Virus record (IMG/VR): IMGVR_UViG_3300028829_002092
Location: 1 to 49,414 of that record
DNA from: a virus
Strand: one strand, 5' to 3'
DNA: 49,414 bases
The notes beneath the pieces are model-generated. The model saw only the letters and a program-made list of their open reading frames with translations. It searched no databases and had not been told where the DNA came from. The first letter of the stretch is position 1. The number at the start of each line of letters is the position of its first letter. The position numbers and the translations under genes are program-made. This document shows positions 1-8,278 of the stretch, one piece after another.

Positions 1-827
1 GTAATGTGTCTGCAGGCAATGTGTCTGGCGCAGGTGGTGTCTTTACATATGTATCTGGAGACGGCGCTAATTTAACAGCAGTAGATGGACAGCAAGTTAC
101 ATGTGAAGTAGATTTTGCACAAGTAGCAAATTCAGTAGCAGGCGCTAATGTTTCTGGCACAGTCGCATTGGCGACAAGTGCAACATCAGCAACTACATCA
201 GGAACAGTAACTACATCAGCACAGCCAAATATTACTTCAGTAGGTACAATGACAGTGTTAGGTGTCAATGGTATTGTAACAGCACAGTCATTTACAGCAA
301 ATACAGGATTATTTACTGGTGATGGTGGCGGATTATCTAACGTTGCGGCAGCCAATATTTCAGGCGTTGTAGCAAATGCAACATATGCAACATCAGCAGG
401 AAGTGCGGCATTAGCATTAGATATTACAGGGGCAACACAACCAAACATAACAGCAGTCGGTACATTAACAAGTTTAACAGTATCTGGTAATATAACTAAC
501 CAAACACACATTATTAAAGATGTAACAGTAGCAACAGCGGCCGGCACTAACCAATCAGGAGCAACTGCATTAGCAGGAGCAGATATATTTACTGTCACTA
601 CTAATACCAATGATAACGGCGTTAGACTAATGGCAGCAACACCGGGCTTATGTATATTCATTAAAAATACATCAGGATCAAATACGTTAAAAGTATATCC
701 GGCATCTAATGATGCGATTGATGGTAATGGAACTAATGGAGCAATGTCAATCGGTCCATTAGGACAAATTCAATTTGTAGCACATAGTTCAGCACAATGG
801 TATACTGTTGGCGCAACATATGCATAA
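1..827 (+). CDS. Tail-fibre-like structural protein, 5' end cut off
   Basis: The reading frame is already open at the window edge, so the gene starts upstream; the first possible internal start is a GTG at 6. The visible part is rich in Gly, Ala, Ser, Thr and Asn and built from short beta-type repeats. A unit of the form QPNIT-(S/A)-VGT-(M/L)-T occurs twice, about 65 residues apart, followed each time by a Leu/Val strand. The last ~90 residues (from about IIKDVTVAT) look like a globular fibre tip, ending shortly after QWYTVGATYA. No catalytic motif is seen. The downstream neighbours are a peptidase and other structural genes, which fits a virion fibre or baseplate appendage. The fibre assignment is inference from composition and context. 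Confidence 0.6.
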   Translation, partial: NVSAGNVSGAGGVFTYVSGDGANLTAVDGQQVTCEVDFAQVANSVAGANVSGTVALATSATSATTSGTVTTSAQPNITSVGTMTVLGVNGIVTAQSFTANTGLFTGDGGGLSNVAAANISGVVANATYATSAGSAALALDITGATQPNITAVGTLTSLTVSGNITNQTHIIKDVTVATAAGTNQSGATALAGADIFTVTTNTNDNGVRLMAATPGLCIFIKNTSGSNTLKVYPASNDAIDGNGTNGAMSIGPLGQIQFVAHSSAQWYTVGATYA

Positions 828-856
828 TGTTTTGCATCTTTAAGGATAAAAAACAA

Positions 857-1318
857 ATGAAATTATCAAAAAATTTTACACTCACAGAGTTTGAAAAAAG
901 TCAAACAGCAATACGTCAGGGTTTAGATAACACTATGCCCGAAGAACATTTAGAAAATGCAAAAGCATTGTGTGAAAACGTATTACAAAAAGTCAGAGAT
1001 CATTTTGGACCTGTCAATATTAGTAGTGGATATCGTGGATCCGCTCTCAATAAAGCAGTAGGTGGAAGTGCAAAATCGCAACATTGTAAAGGGCAAGCCG
1101 CAGATATAGAGATACACGGAGTATCTAATTATGATCTTGCTAAGTGGATTGAAAAGAATACAGATTTCGATCAAGTAATCTTAGAATTCTATACGCCGGG
1201 TGTACCTGATTCAGGTTGGGTACATGTTACTTATAATATTGCAGGAAATAGGGGCAAATCCTTAACTGCATCTAAAGTCGATGGTAGAACTCATTACTCT
1301 CTAGGTCTTAACAAATGA
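857..1318 (+). CDS. M15-family D-Ala-D-Ala peptidase, probable endolysin
   Basis: This 153-residue protein carries the zinc peptidase M15 signature: SxHxxGxAxD at about residues 74-83 (H76, D83) and the late WVH (H123). These are the three usual metal ligands of VanY/M15A enzymes, which cut peptidoglycan cross-links. The length fits a single-domain enzyme. No signal peptide or wall-binding domain is seen, so it is either a holin-dependent endolysin or a virion-associated lysozyme. I chose the ATG at 857 because AAGGAT lies just upstream (842-847) and the family match begins there; an upstream in-frame ATG at 797 would overlap the fibre gene. The stop overlaps the next start as ATGA (1315-1318). 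Confidence 0.8.
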   Translation: MKLSKNFTLTEFEKSQTAIRQGLDNTMPEEHLENAKALCENVLQKVRDHFGPVNISSGYRGSALNKAVGGSAKSQHCKGQAADIEIHGVSNYDLAKWIEKNTDFDQVILEFYTPGVPDSGWVHVTYNIAGNRGKSLTASKVDGRTHYSLGLNK

Positions 1319-3936
1319 GTAATCATCCTGATTGGGTAACACCAGCCGGAAGTATAGGTGCATTCCCGTCTCAAGTTCCTATGACATTTACATTTGTAGC
1401 AACTCCAGAACTTCCTGCAACAGCAATCACTTATACAGTGCTAAGTGGAAGCATACCTTTAGGGTTGTCATTAAATAGTGAAACCGGTGTCTTATCAGGA
1501 ACACCTGCGACAGTTGGTAAAGACACTACATACAATTTTGCTGTAAGAGCAACAGATGATTTCATCGATAAACAACGTATTTTAGATAGAACATTTAGTA
1601 TGGTTATCAGTGGAGTTGCGATTCCTGAATTTACTACTCCAACAGGTACTATTTTAAATTCAAACGATAGTGTATGGCGAGAATTGCAAATAACATACAC
1701 AAATCCCGTATCTACAAATCCTGTATCTATTAGAAAAGTCCAAGGTGCACTACCCCCTGGATTAGAAATTAACGAAGCAGGATTAATTAGAGGTTATCCC
1801 GCACCTCCGATTATTAGTATTAATTATGCTAAAGTAGATACTTCAGTTTTAGCAATATCATCAAATGTTTTAACAGTATTAAGTACAACAGGGTTTGTTA
1901 AAGAAAGACCTATTGTATTTACTGGCGCAGTTTACGGAGACATTGTAGCAAACAGAACATACTATGTCAAGGATATTCTAAGTGCAACTACATTTACTAT
2001 ATCATCAGCACGTGGTGGAACAGAAGAAATTTTAATAGACGGGGCAGGAACATTTGGGGCATCATTACCACAGATACAGACAGGTGAACCCACAATACAA
2101 ACTTATTCATTTACATTAGAATTATCATCACCATTAGGAAATGCATTAGAATCATATAATATTGTTATTGCAAATCAAAATGCACCTATTAGTGCAGGAG
2201 GTCCTGGCTTCCCGCCTAATAGTAGAATACCTAGTATTTTAAACACTAGACCTGCAACATTTGATGTTGCGGCGAACGACCCTACTAATTATGGTTATTA
2301 TGTATTTCCTAATGATGACGTAAACACAACTTATATACCGAATGAAGAAGCAAATATAGGAACATTTCAAAGTGGAGAATATTTTTCATGGAGAATGCTA
2401 GGAAAAGATTTTGACGGTAATGCTTTAGAATATCAATATACTGATTTACCCTTAGGATTAGTTGGGGATTCAGTTACAGGATGGATCACAGGAACTCCAA
2501 CAATTGCAAGTGATAGTATTTCAGACTATGCATTCAGTGTCAATGTAAGAAAAGCAAGTTTTACATCTATACAAAGTTCTGTATTTAAATTTAAAATGAC
2601 AGTAACAAATAATATATTAGGGTTAGTAACTTGGAAAACGTCCAGTGATCTTGGTAAGATGAATAATAGTGAAACATCTATTTTAGCAGTCAATGCAACA
2701 AGTGATGTAGCACTTGAGTACAGAGTAACAAGTGGAACATTACCGCCTAACTTACAATTATTAGATAACGGTGAAATATCAGGTAAAGTAGCATACCAAC
2801 CTAATAATGTATTTACAGAACCTAATGCAGAGACATCGTTTACATTTACAATCCAAGCATATTCCCCTCTTTATCCTGTAATTAATTCTACTAGAGAATT
2901 TACACTAACTATTGTACAAGAGTTTATTGAACCTACAGATACATTATATATTAAATGTGTACCAAATGTAGCAGATAGAAATATTATTAAAGGGTTACTT
3001 GAGAACACTACTCTTATTCCTACAACAGATTTATATAGACCTGAAGATGTCAACTTTGGTAAAGCAGATAATATTACATATGAACATGCATATGGTATAT
3101 ATGCAAGTGACTTTGCAGAATACGTAGCCTCTATTAACAAAAATCATTATTGGAGATATATTACTCTAGGTGAATTAAAAACAGCAGTCGCAAAAAATTC
3201 AGCAGGAGAAATAGTTTACGAAGTAGTCTATTCAGAGATACAAGATGATTTAATCAATCCGAAAGGTAAAAGTGTTAGTGAAGAAATCTTATGGCCAAGA
3301 AATATACCTCTTAATAAAGGTCCATGGTACACAAGTGTAGATAATATATACACAAGTTATATAGATACAACCCCGGACGGACAACAAATTCAAACAGAAG
3401 AAACGTTTGAAGAACAGTTGATTGTTTCAGAGACTGAATTATTTTTATTAACAGAAACAAGTCAACCAAAATATTATACAAGTTTGACTCCAGGTTATGC
3501 AAGAGCATTGTTCCCTAACTCACTTCCTAACATGAGAGATAGAACAGGAGAAAATTTAGGACAAGAGTTTGACTTTAGATTATTACCTGAATGGATGACA
3601 AGTCAACAAGCAAATGGTTCGACATTAGGATATACTCCTGCTTGGGTCATTGCATACTGTAAACCAGGAACTGCCGACGCAATTAAGAATAACATCGAAA
3701 CATTATGGGTAGATCCTACAGGAAAACCATATACGTTAAACACAATTAACTTCCAGTTAGATAGAATAACTGTAGATAAATCAACCACGTTTGATTATGA
3801 TAATAATGTTAGTCCGCCCGCATGGACAGGACTACCTAGTGCTTCTCCAGAACCCAATCCGATTGACTCTGAAGATTTTCATGTCTTATTTCCTAGACGT
3901 ACTATCTTACCAGACGAAGGAAATGTATCTGGATAA
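1315..3936 (+). CDS. Large structural protein with repeated putative-Ig (He_PIG) domains
   Basis: An 873-residue protein. Four stretches show the He_PIG/cadherin-like pattern LPxGLxLNxxTGxxSGTP: about residues 45-65, 143-160, 377-395 and 471-485. Between the second and third lies a beta module (about 175-240) with the pattern PIVFTG...ANRTYYV...TTFTISS, which recurs in the gene at 3977. The C-terminal third (from about 540) is different: Tyr/Trp-rich, with no recognised domain. Such Ig-like repeats are common in phage tail, baseplate and fibre proteins that touch the host surface. ATGA overlap with the peptidase gene suggests translational coupling. Exact virion location is unknown. Confidence 0.65.
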   Translation: MSNHPDWVTPAGSIGAFPSQVPMTFTFVATPELPATAITYTVLSGSIPLGLSLNSETGVLSGTPATVGKDTTYNFAVRATDDFIDKQRILDRTFSMVISGVAIPEFTTPTGTILNSNDSVWRELQITYTNPVSTNPVSIRKVQGALPPGLEINEAGLIRGYPAPPIISINYAKVDTSVLAISSNVLTVLSTTGFVKERPIVFTGAVYGDIVANRTYYVKDILSATTFTISSARGGTEEILIDGAGTFGASLPQIQTGEPTIQTYSFTLELSSPLGNALESYNIVIANQNAPISAGGPGFPPNSRIPSILNTRPATFDVAANDPTNYGYYVFPNDDVNTTYIPNEEANIGTFQSGEYFSWRMLGKDFDGNALEYQYTDLPLGLVGDSVTGWITGTPTIASDSISDYAFSVNVRKASFTSIQSSVFKFKMTVTNNILGLVTWKTSSDLGKMNNSETSILAVNATSDVALEYRVTSGTLPPNLQLLDNGEISGKVAYQPNNVFTEPNAETSFTFTIQAYSPLYPVINSTREFTLTIVQEFIEPTDTLYIKCVPNVADRNIIKGLLENTTLIPTTDLYRPEDVNFGKADNITYEHAYGIYASDFAEYVASINKNHYWRYITLGELKTAVAKNSAGEIVYEVVYSEIQDDLINPKGKSVSEEILWPRNIPLNKGPWYTSVDNIYTSYIDTTPDGQQIQTEETFEEQLIVSETELFLLTETSQPKYYTSLTPGYARALFPNSLPNMRDRTGENLGQEFDFRLLPEWMTSQQANGSTLGYTPAWVIAYCKPGTADAIKNNIETLWVDPTGKPYTLNTINFQLDRITVDKSTTFDYDNNVSPPAWTGLPSASPEPNPIDSEDFHVLFPRRTILPDEGNVSG

Positions 3937-3944
3937 TTTGTGTT

Positions 3945-3952
3945 GATAAATA
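3945..3952 (+). promoter_or_regulatory. T4-type late promoter (GATAAATA)
   Basis: GATAAATA differs from the T4 late -10 element TATAAATA only at the first base. It lies in the short gap between two structural genes, about 24 nt before the ATG at 3977, leaving room for a short leader. The same octamer recurs before other gene starts in this window. Confidence 0.55.
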
Positions 3953-3976
3953 GTATATTGAGAGATTAAATAAATT

Positions 3977-5299
3977 ATGAGTACAATTAATACAAACGGA
4001 ATAGACGGAAATTATCCTACCCCAGGACAGAATAATAGTTCTCAAGGGTTTAGAGATAATTTTACATCTATCAAAAACAATTTAAATACTGCTGGTACTG
4101 AAATAACAGAACTGCAGGATAAGGCTGTACTTAAACAGGCATTGTCTGGTATCACACTAGATAATAATATGGCTAATACTTTAATCAGTAATGCCGCTAT
4201 TAGAACATTCCGTAATACAATGTATAATTTAGGTAATAATGTATCTGGCACTGTTATTGTTGATTGTACGTTAGGTGATGTACAAACTGCTACTATCACA
4301 GCAAACACTACGTTTCAATTTGCAGGCTGGTCGCCGACTAATACAAAACATACAATTACTTTAGACTTAACAGTTGCAAACACAGATGCATTTTTAATTT
4401 TCCCATCAGAAGTTGTCAACAGCGGAGACATCTTAGAAAATAATACAACCGTTGGTGGCAATTTAGCAATTGCTAAAGCACCGTATGATCAAACTAAACT
4501 GATATATGATTTTTCTACTGTTGATTGCGGTAATACAATCTTAGTAGAACCAGTCAATAGAAGTTATCAAATCTCACAAATCGAACAAAGAGAAGCAATT
4601 ATTCCTACAGGTTACGTAGGAGATAGAAATGGTGATGTTGTAGTTTCTACAGTCATTGAACCACAAACTGTGACAGAAACTCAAGCAACAGGAAACTTAT
4701 TCATTACTGATAATACTACAGGTTTTTATGTAGGCATGCCAGTAGAGTTTACAGGTCAAAACGGCAACACAGTATTTGGTGGAGTATCTGCGGGTACAGA
4801 TTATTATGTAACATCTGTCACAACTAATACTGACTTTACAGTCAGCACAACATTAGGTGGAGGTAACGTTACATTAACAGACGTTACCAGTACTATGCAA
4901 GTATCACCTATCCAATACATCTATCATGCTACTGGAACATTTGACAGTACAGTAAACACTGCTAATTTATTTTCTGCTACAGCAACAGCAGATCAATTAG
5001 AATTTTCTGCAACAATACCAAATATTGCATCGTATGGATTGAATCAACCTATCGTATTTTCAGGCAACGAAGTAGAATTAAATGCTAGTGGCCTTGAAGC
5101 AAATACAACATACTATATTGGTACTATTGATACCGGTGGAGCAAACACAAAAATATCAGTAAGCAGATCACGCACCAACGGTGTAGCAGATGGAAATGTA
5201 ACATTAGTAACTACTGCTTATAGTGCTAACTCATCTTTAGGCACAACATATACACAAGGTCATGATGTTTGGAAAAGAATTAAATTAGATTCATTCTAA
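3977..5299 (+). CDS. Fibre-like virion structural protein
   Basis: A 440-residue protein whose N-terminus (NTNGIDGNYPTPGQNNSSQG, then FRDNF) matches a start often seen in structural proteins of T4-like marine phages (from memory). Residues ~1-60 look helical and may trimerise; the rest is beta-rich. Two copies of a module with pattern MPVEFTG/QPIVFSG...TTYY...T.(F)(T/S)VS occur at about 240-305 and 330-400, and match a module in the preceding gene. No enzyme motif is seen. It lies behind a late-type promoter and before two small genes of the same direction. Confidence 0.6.
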   Translation: MSTINTNGIDGNYPTPGQNNSSQGFRDNFTSIKNNLNTAGTEITELQDKAVLKQALSGITLDNNMANTLISNAAIRTFRNTMYNLGNNVSGTVIVDCTLGDVQTATITANTTFQFAGWSPTNTKHTITLDLTVANTDAFLIFPSEVVNSGDILENNTTVGGNLAIAKAPYDQTKLIYDFSTVDCGNTILVEPVNRSYQISQIEQREAIIPTGYVGDRNGDVVVSTVIEPQTVTETQATGNLFITDNTTGFYVGMPVEFTGQNGNTVFGGVSAGTDYYVTSVTTNTDFTVSTTLGGGNVTLTDVTSTMQVSPIQYIYHATGTFDSTVNTANLFSATATADQLEFSATIPNIASYGLNQPIVFSGNEVELNASGLEANTTYYIGTIDTGGANTKISVSRSRTNGVADGNVTLVTTAYSANSSLGTTYTQGHDVWKRIKLDSF

Positions 5300-5309
5300 G
5301 AGGTAGGCT

Positions 5310-5549
5310 ATGTCAGGCATGCATCATCCATTTATAAGTGATCTTTCAGACAAAAGTATTGAAGATTTGCAAGAAGCAATATCTGATCTCACTCAAAAAA
5401 TTACATTTGCACATCGCATACAAAATCAACCTATGATTAATCAACTTGATATGATTATGAACAGTTACAAAGATGAACAAAAGAAAAAATTAGATAAATT
5501 GTTTGCTGAAAAAGATATCGGCGACAATATTCATGTAGATAGGAAATAG
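5310..5549 (+). CDS. Small conserved-type protein, function unknown
   Basis: A 79-residue, mainly helical, charged protein with a predicted amphipathic helix from about residue 15 to 68 and a Lys-rich run (KKKLDK) in the second half. AGAGGT lies about 8 nt upstream of the ATG. It follows a fibre gene by 10 nt and precedes the next gene by 1 nt, so all three are probably cotranscribed. I recognise no domain. A small chaperone or assembly factor for the fibre is possible, but this is only a guess from position. Confidence 0.6.
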   Translation: MSGMHHPFISDLSDKSIEDLQEAISDLTQKITFAHRIQNQPMINQLDMIMNSYKDEQKKKLDKLFAEKDIGDNIHVDRK

Positions 5550-5550
5550 C

Positions 5551-6123
5551 ATGAGTACCAGAATCGAAAGAGATTTAGGCTTTGCAACTGCAATACACTT
5601 TGCAGATACTTTCGTACTTAATGAATATCTTATGACTCTTTCTATGCTAGTAGAAACAGAGGACATTACAGAACAAAATATTGCTTTAGACAGATTACTA
5701 CATTTTGTTGGGTATATATTGAACAATTGTATTTTTATTAATTCAGAAAACATATCAGCAATTAAAAAATATAAAAATGCAGGTATTAGAGTATGTGTTT
5801 TACCTGATGAACCATTCGATCAAATTATTTCTATGGCACTATTACAAAAATTTAATTCTATTTGCGAAGGAAGAATCAAAGTTACAGATTGTACACTAAG
5901 TTCTAACTTAAGTGAAGGAGTTCGTTTTTGTACAATTTCAGAAATAGTAGAAACCAATATAGACCAAGATCATCATAAGTGGTGGAACTGTAATACATTA
6001 TGCATTGAACACTCTGAACCAATAACAGATGATAATAACATTGTCAAATTATTTTCCAATGATGAGTGGGAAAAACTATCACTCAACTTTGGTAAAAAGG
6101 GTAAAAAATCTACCAACAATTGA
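5551..6123 (+). CDS. Hypothetical protein
   Basis: A 190-residue soluble protein with mixed helix and strand and six Cys residues not arranged as an obvious metal site. It ends in a Lys-rich tail (GKKGKKSTNN). The ATG at 5551 follows AGGAAATAGC. I recognise no family. It is the last gene of the structural run, because a separate promoter-like sequence follows before 6169. Confidence 0.6.
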   Translation: MSTRIERDLGFATAIHFADTFVLNEYLMTLSMLVETEDITEQNIALDRLLHFVGYILNNCIFINSENISAIKKYKNAGIRVCVLPDEPFDQIISMALLQKFNSICEGRIKVTDCTLSSNLSEGVRFCTISEIVETNIDQDHHKWWNCNTLCIEHSEPITDDNNIVKLFSNDEWEKLSLNFGKKGKKSTNN

Positions 6124-6133
6124 ACCTTTTTAC

Positions 6134-6161
6134 TTGTATATCACATATATTAATGTATAAT
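6134..6161 (+). promoter_or_regulatory. Possible sigma70-type promoter, leaderless
   Basis: A perfect TATAAT (6156-6161) lies 7 nt before the ATG at 6169. The best -35 candidate, TTGTAT (6134-6139, 16-bp spacer), is weak. There is no Shine-Dalgarno between the -10 and the ATG, so transcription would start at or next to the start codon. Confidence 0.5.
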
Positions 6162-6168
6162 AAACTTT

Positions 6169-6675
6169 ATGATTAACGATTACTATGGCTGTCCTATCTA
6201 TACTGAACGAGATTTAGTAGATATCTATATGAAGAATCCCAGTCAAGGTCTACAAAATACATTTACTGACACAAAGATAGAAATAAGTCCTGAGTTAGAA
6301 ATTAAGAATGTTCCTAATCTAATAGAACATACACTAGCACAAATGTCAGTTGCAGATTTTGATGAAGAAATGAGAAGTAAATGGCACATGCCTCAAAAAT
6401 ATAGAGAGTTGGATATTGCTAAATGGTTATTAGAACAATGTAAACATGAAGAAGAATTTCAACGTGTAGGTAAAGAATTATTATTGTATCAAAAACGAGG
6501 ACAGTTCTTGCTATTACAGTATATGAAGTATCTTGTAGATTTAATGAGAGAACATAATATTGTATGGGGTGTCGGAAGAGGATCTAGTGTATCAAGTTTT
6601 GTTTTGTTTTTGATCGGCATTCACCGTATAAATAGTTTATATTACGACTTAGATGTCGAAGAATTTTTAAAATAG
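6169..6675 (+). CDS. DnaE (Pol III alpha)-like fragment lacking the catalytic aspartates
   Basis: Residues ~97-168 follow the palm-entry segment of bacterial DNA polymerase III alpha (family C): a helix with the pattern RVGKEL...G-F-LL-YM-YLVD-MREHNI, then GVGRGSS (134-140, DnaE GPGRGSA), then L-GI-IN-L-YDL-EEFL, where DnaE has ITDIDPLEF-L-FERFL. The protein stops at residue 168, just before the region in which DnaE has its PDxDxD catalytic aspartates, so polymerase activity is not expected. The N-terminal ~95 residues are unrecognised. The motif match is visible; the role is unknown. It might bind the host clamp or polymerase subunits, or act as a decoy. Start chosen as the ATG directly after a TATAAT. 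Confidence 0.6.
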   Translation: MINDYYGCPIYTERDLVDIYMKNPSQGLQNTFTDTKIEISPELEIKNVPNLIEHTLAQMSVADFDEEMRSKWHMPQKYRELDIAKWLLEQCKHEEEFQRVGKELLLYQKRGQFLLLQYMKYLVDLMREHNIVWGVGRGSSVSSFVLFLIGIHRINSLYYDLDVEEFLK

Positions 6676-6684
6676 GAAAACATT

Positions 6685-7356
6685 ATGGGAAGAATATATA
6701 AAACAGCAAGAGGAAAATCATTAGACATGGCGTCTTTGATTGCAAGACAAGAAAAGACCCGTGCTGTTAGTAATATCAATGCAATTAATTCTCGTGGAGA
6801 TGAAATTGATCAAGCAGGGAATGTGGTAAGACCTAATACTCAAAGAGTTGCAGATTCTTATGCATCACAAGTAGGAACACAGGGTGCAGTAACTTTACAA
6901 GATCGTCCTGAAAATCCTAATCTTAGTAAAAGTGCTAATCCAAATGCGCCATTGTCTCCTAAGCAAAAGAGAGAACTTGAAGCATTAGAATCAGGCAAAA
7001 TAGAAAAAGAAGAAGCAGTTGAAACTCCTATGCTAGATAAATTAGTAGAAGAATCAAAACCTCAACCGCAAGAAAGTGTTGAACCAGTAGCAGAAGTGGC
7101 GCAAGAAAGTGTAGAAGAATATGTAGCACCTATTGAAGCAGAGATTGCTCCTATTCCCCCGGTAGAGCCTGAAGAATTCACAATGAAATCAGCAGACGAG
7201 GCACCAGATAGTTTTCCAGCAGAAGGTGAACTTCATCCTGAAGAGGCTGAACTAGCAGACCTTGAAGAAGACTTTGACATTGAAGCAATTAAGAAAGCGG
7301 CACTAGAAAATTACAAAGCAGAAAAACCAAAATCCAAAAAGAAGGGTAAAAAATAA
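6685..7356 (+). CDS. Acidic, mostly disordered protein of unknown function
   Basis: A 223-residue protein. Residues 1-60 (MGRIYKTARGKSLDMASLIA) look like the conserved part; the middle and C-terminus are Glu/Pro/Val-rich and probably disordered, ending in a basic tail (KPKSKKKGKK). Similar N-termini occur in T4-like marine phages as unnamed conserved proteins (from memory). AGGAAA precedes the ATG and the gene abuts the GroES gene with no gap, so the two are likely cotranslated. A scaffold or virion role is possible but unproven. Confidence 0.6.
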   Translation: MGRIYKTARGKSLDMASLIARQEKTRAVSNINAINSRGDEIDQAGNVVRPNTQRVADSYASQVGTQGAVTLQDRPENPNLSKSANPNAPLSPKQKRELEALESGKIEKEEAVETPMLDKLVEESKPQPQESVEPVAEVAQESVEEYVAPIEAEIAPIPPVEPEEFTMKSADEAPDSFPAEGELHPEEAELADLEEDFDIEAIKKAALENYKAEKPKSKKKGKK

Positions 7357-7734
7357 ATGGCAATAGGACTTAAATCTAATATTAATCGTATACATTGTAA
7401 ATCATTGAGAGCAATCAGTGATAAGATTATTGTACATGGCATGGAGTTCGGTGGACAAACACTAGACTCTGGTATTATTTTAGTAGATGATGATAAAAAG
7501 TCTACAGGCATCAAACCTAGATGGGCACAAGTATACTCTATCGGTCCACAAGCAAATACTGAACTTAAAGAAGGACAATATGTAATGGTAGCACATGGTC
7601 GTTGGACACGTGGTATTAACATTACAGACGAAGAAGGGGATAAAACAATTCGTTGTGTTGACCCAAAAGATTGCTTGTTAGTAAGTGATGAACCACAGTC
7701 TAACATGGCATACGGAGATAAAGAAGGAGCATAG
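7357..7734 (+). CDS. GroES/gp31-like co-chaperonin
   Basis: A 125-residue protein with the Cpn10 fold pattern: ISDKIIVHGMEFGG near residues 20-34, then SGIILVDDD (the family GGIILP region), a mobile loop stretch, VYSIGPQA (family VVAVGPG), LKEGQYVMVAHGRWTRG (family V.GD.Vlf..y.G). T4 gp31 replaces host GroES so that GroEL can fold the capsid protein; this protein may do the same with the host GroEL. It has N- and C-terminal extensions beyond a ~95-residue Cpn10, as phage versions often have. The start abuts the stop of the previous gene. Confidence 0.75.
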   Translation: MAIGLKSNINRIHCKSLRAISDKIIVHGMEFGGQTLDSGIILVDDDKKSTGIKPRWAQVYSIGPQANTELKEGQYVMVAHGRWTRGINITDEEGDKTIRCVDPKDCLLVSDEPQSNMAYGDKEGA

Positions 7735-7745
7735 TTTTCAGGTTC

Positions 7746-7775
7746 TTGAGGTGTATGTTCACGTGAATATACAAT
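7746..7775 (+). promoter_or_regulatory. Promoter-like sequence with a palindrome in the spacer
   Basis: TTGAGG (7746-7751) and TACAAT (7770-7775) are 18 bp apart. Between and over them lies the dyad GTATGTTCACGTGAATATAC (7753-7772), with a perfect 10-bp core TTCACGTGAA (7758-7767). A dyad lying between -35 and -10 is a classic operator position. The next gene starts at 7797 with AAAGGAG as its ribosome site. Both the promoter and the operator are inferred. Confidence 0.4.
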
Positions 7776-7796
7776 TGAAAAATCAAAGGAGACTAT

Positions 7797-8177
7797 ATGA
7801 AATTTTTTATTTTCACTCTAGCACTAGTTTCATTCGGTGCTACTGCTCAAACTGTTATTAACTATGAAGACGGTTCTACATTGACCCTTGAAGAAGGAGA
7901 AATGATTCATGTTACTAAAGATTTGTTGTATCGTCAACAATCTTATAATAACGGTAGAACTATTCAGTTTAAAGTGTTTCCAGAAACTAGTCGGCGAGAC
8001 TATGTTGAAGTAGACAACGGAACTGATGACGATATGACAGTTGGATCACATGCTTGGTGTAATGCATATGTTCCATGGTCAGAAGGTTTAACTTTCACTA
8101 TGATAGCATGGCAACGTGCATGTGATACAAACAACGACGGTGTTTATGACGAAGATGACACAGGTTGGGAAGGCTAA
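7797..8177 (+). CDS. Small exported protein with an EF-hand-like calcium loop
   Basis: A 126-residue protein with a clear signal peptide: MKFF, then a hydrophobic stretch, then an ATAQ cleavage region around residue 18. The mature part has two Cys (in AWCNAY and RACDTN) that could form a disulfide in the periplasm. The C-terminus, DTNNDGVYDEDD, matches the calcium-binding loop DxNxDGxxxxxD. AAAGGAG lies before the ATG and a rho-independent terminator follows at once, so it is probably a single-gene or last-gene unit. Function is unknown; an envelope-acting protein made during infection is one option. Confidence 0.65.
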   Translation: MKFFIFTLALVSFGATAQTVINYEDGSTLTLEEGEMIHVTKDLLYRQQSYNNGRTIQFKVFPETSRRDYVEVDNGTDDDMTVGSHAWCNAYVPWSEGLTFTMIAWQRACDTNNDGVYDEDDTGWEG

Positions 8178-8180
8178 AAT

Positions 8181-8204
8181 AAAGGGCACATTGTTGCCCT
8201 TTTT
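8181..8204 (+). terminator. Rho-independent terminator
   Basis: An 8-bp perfect stem AAAGGGCA/TGCCCTTT (8181-8188 with 8195-8202) with a 6-nt loop, running into T residues to 8204. It lies 4 nt after the stop of the exported protein and just before the gp44 promoter. Confidence 0.8.
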
Positions 8205-8217
8205 CATCAATTAATGA

Positions 8218-8246
8218 TTGACATCTATTCATTAATCCTATATAAT
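8218..8246 (+). promoter_or_regulatory. Consensus sigma70 promoter for the clamp-loader gene
   Basis: TTGACA (8218-8223), a 17-bp spacer, TATAAT (8241-8246): all 12 bases match the bacterial consensus. The transcript would start near 8253 and carry a ~26-nt leader with a GAGGT ribosome site before the ATG at 8279. It should be read by unmodified host RNA polymerase early in infection. Confidence 0.85.
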
Positions 8247-8278
8247 ATCAGTATTAAATCAAACTCAATGAGGTATCA

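Noticed and set aside
1-5299. Diversity-generating retroelement acting on the fibre genes
   Set aside because: The fibre genes are variable-looking and repetitive, but there is no reverse transcriptase and no template/variable repeat pair in the window.
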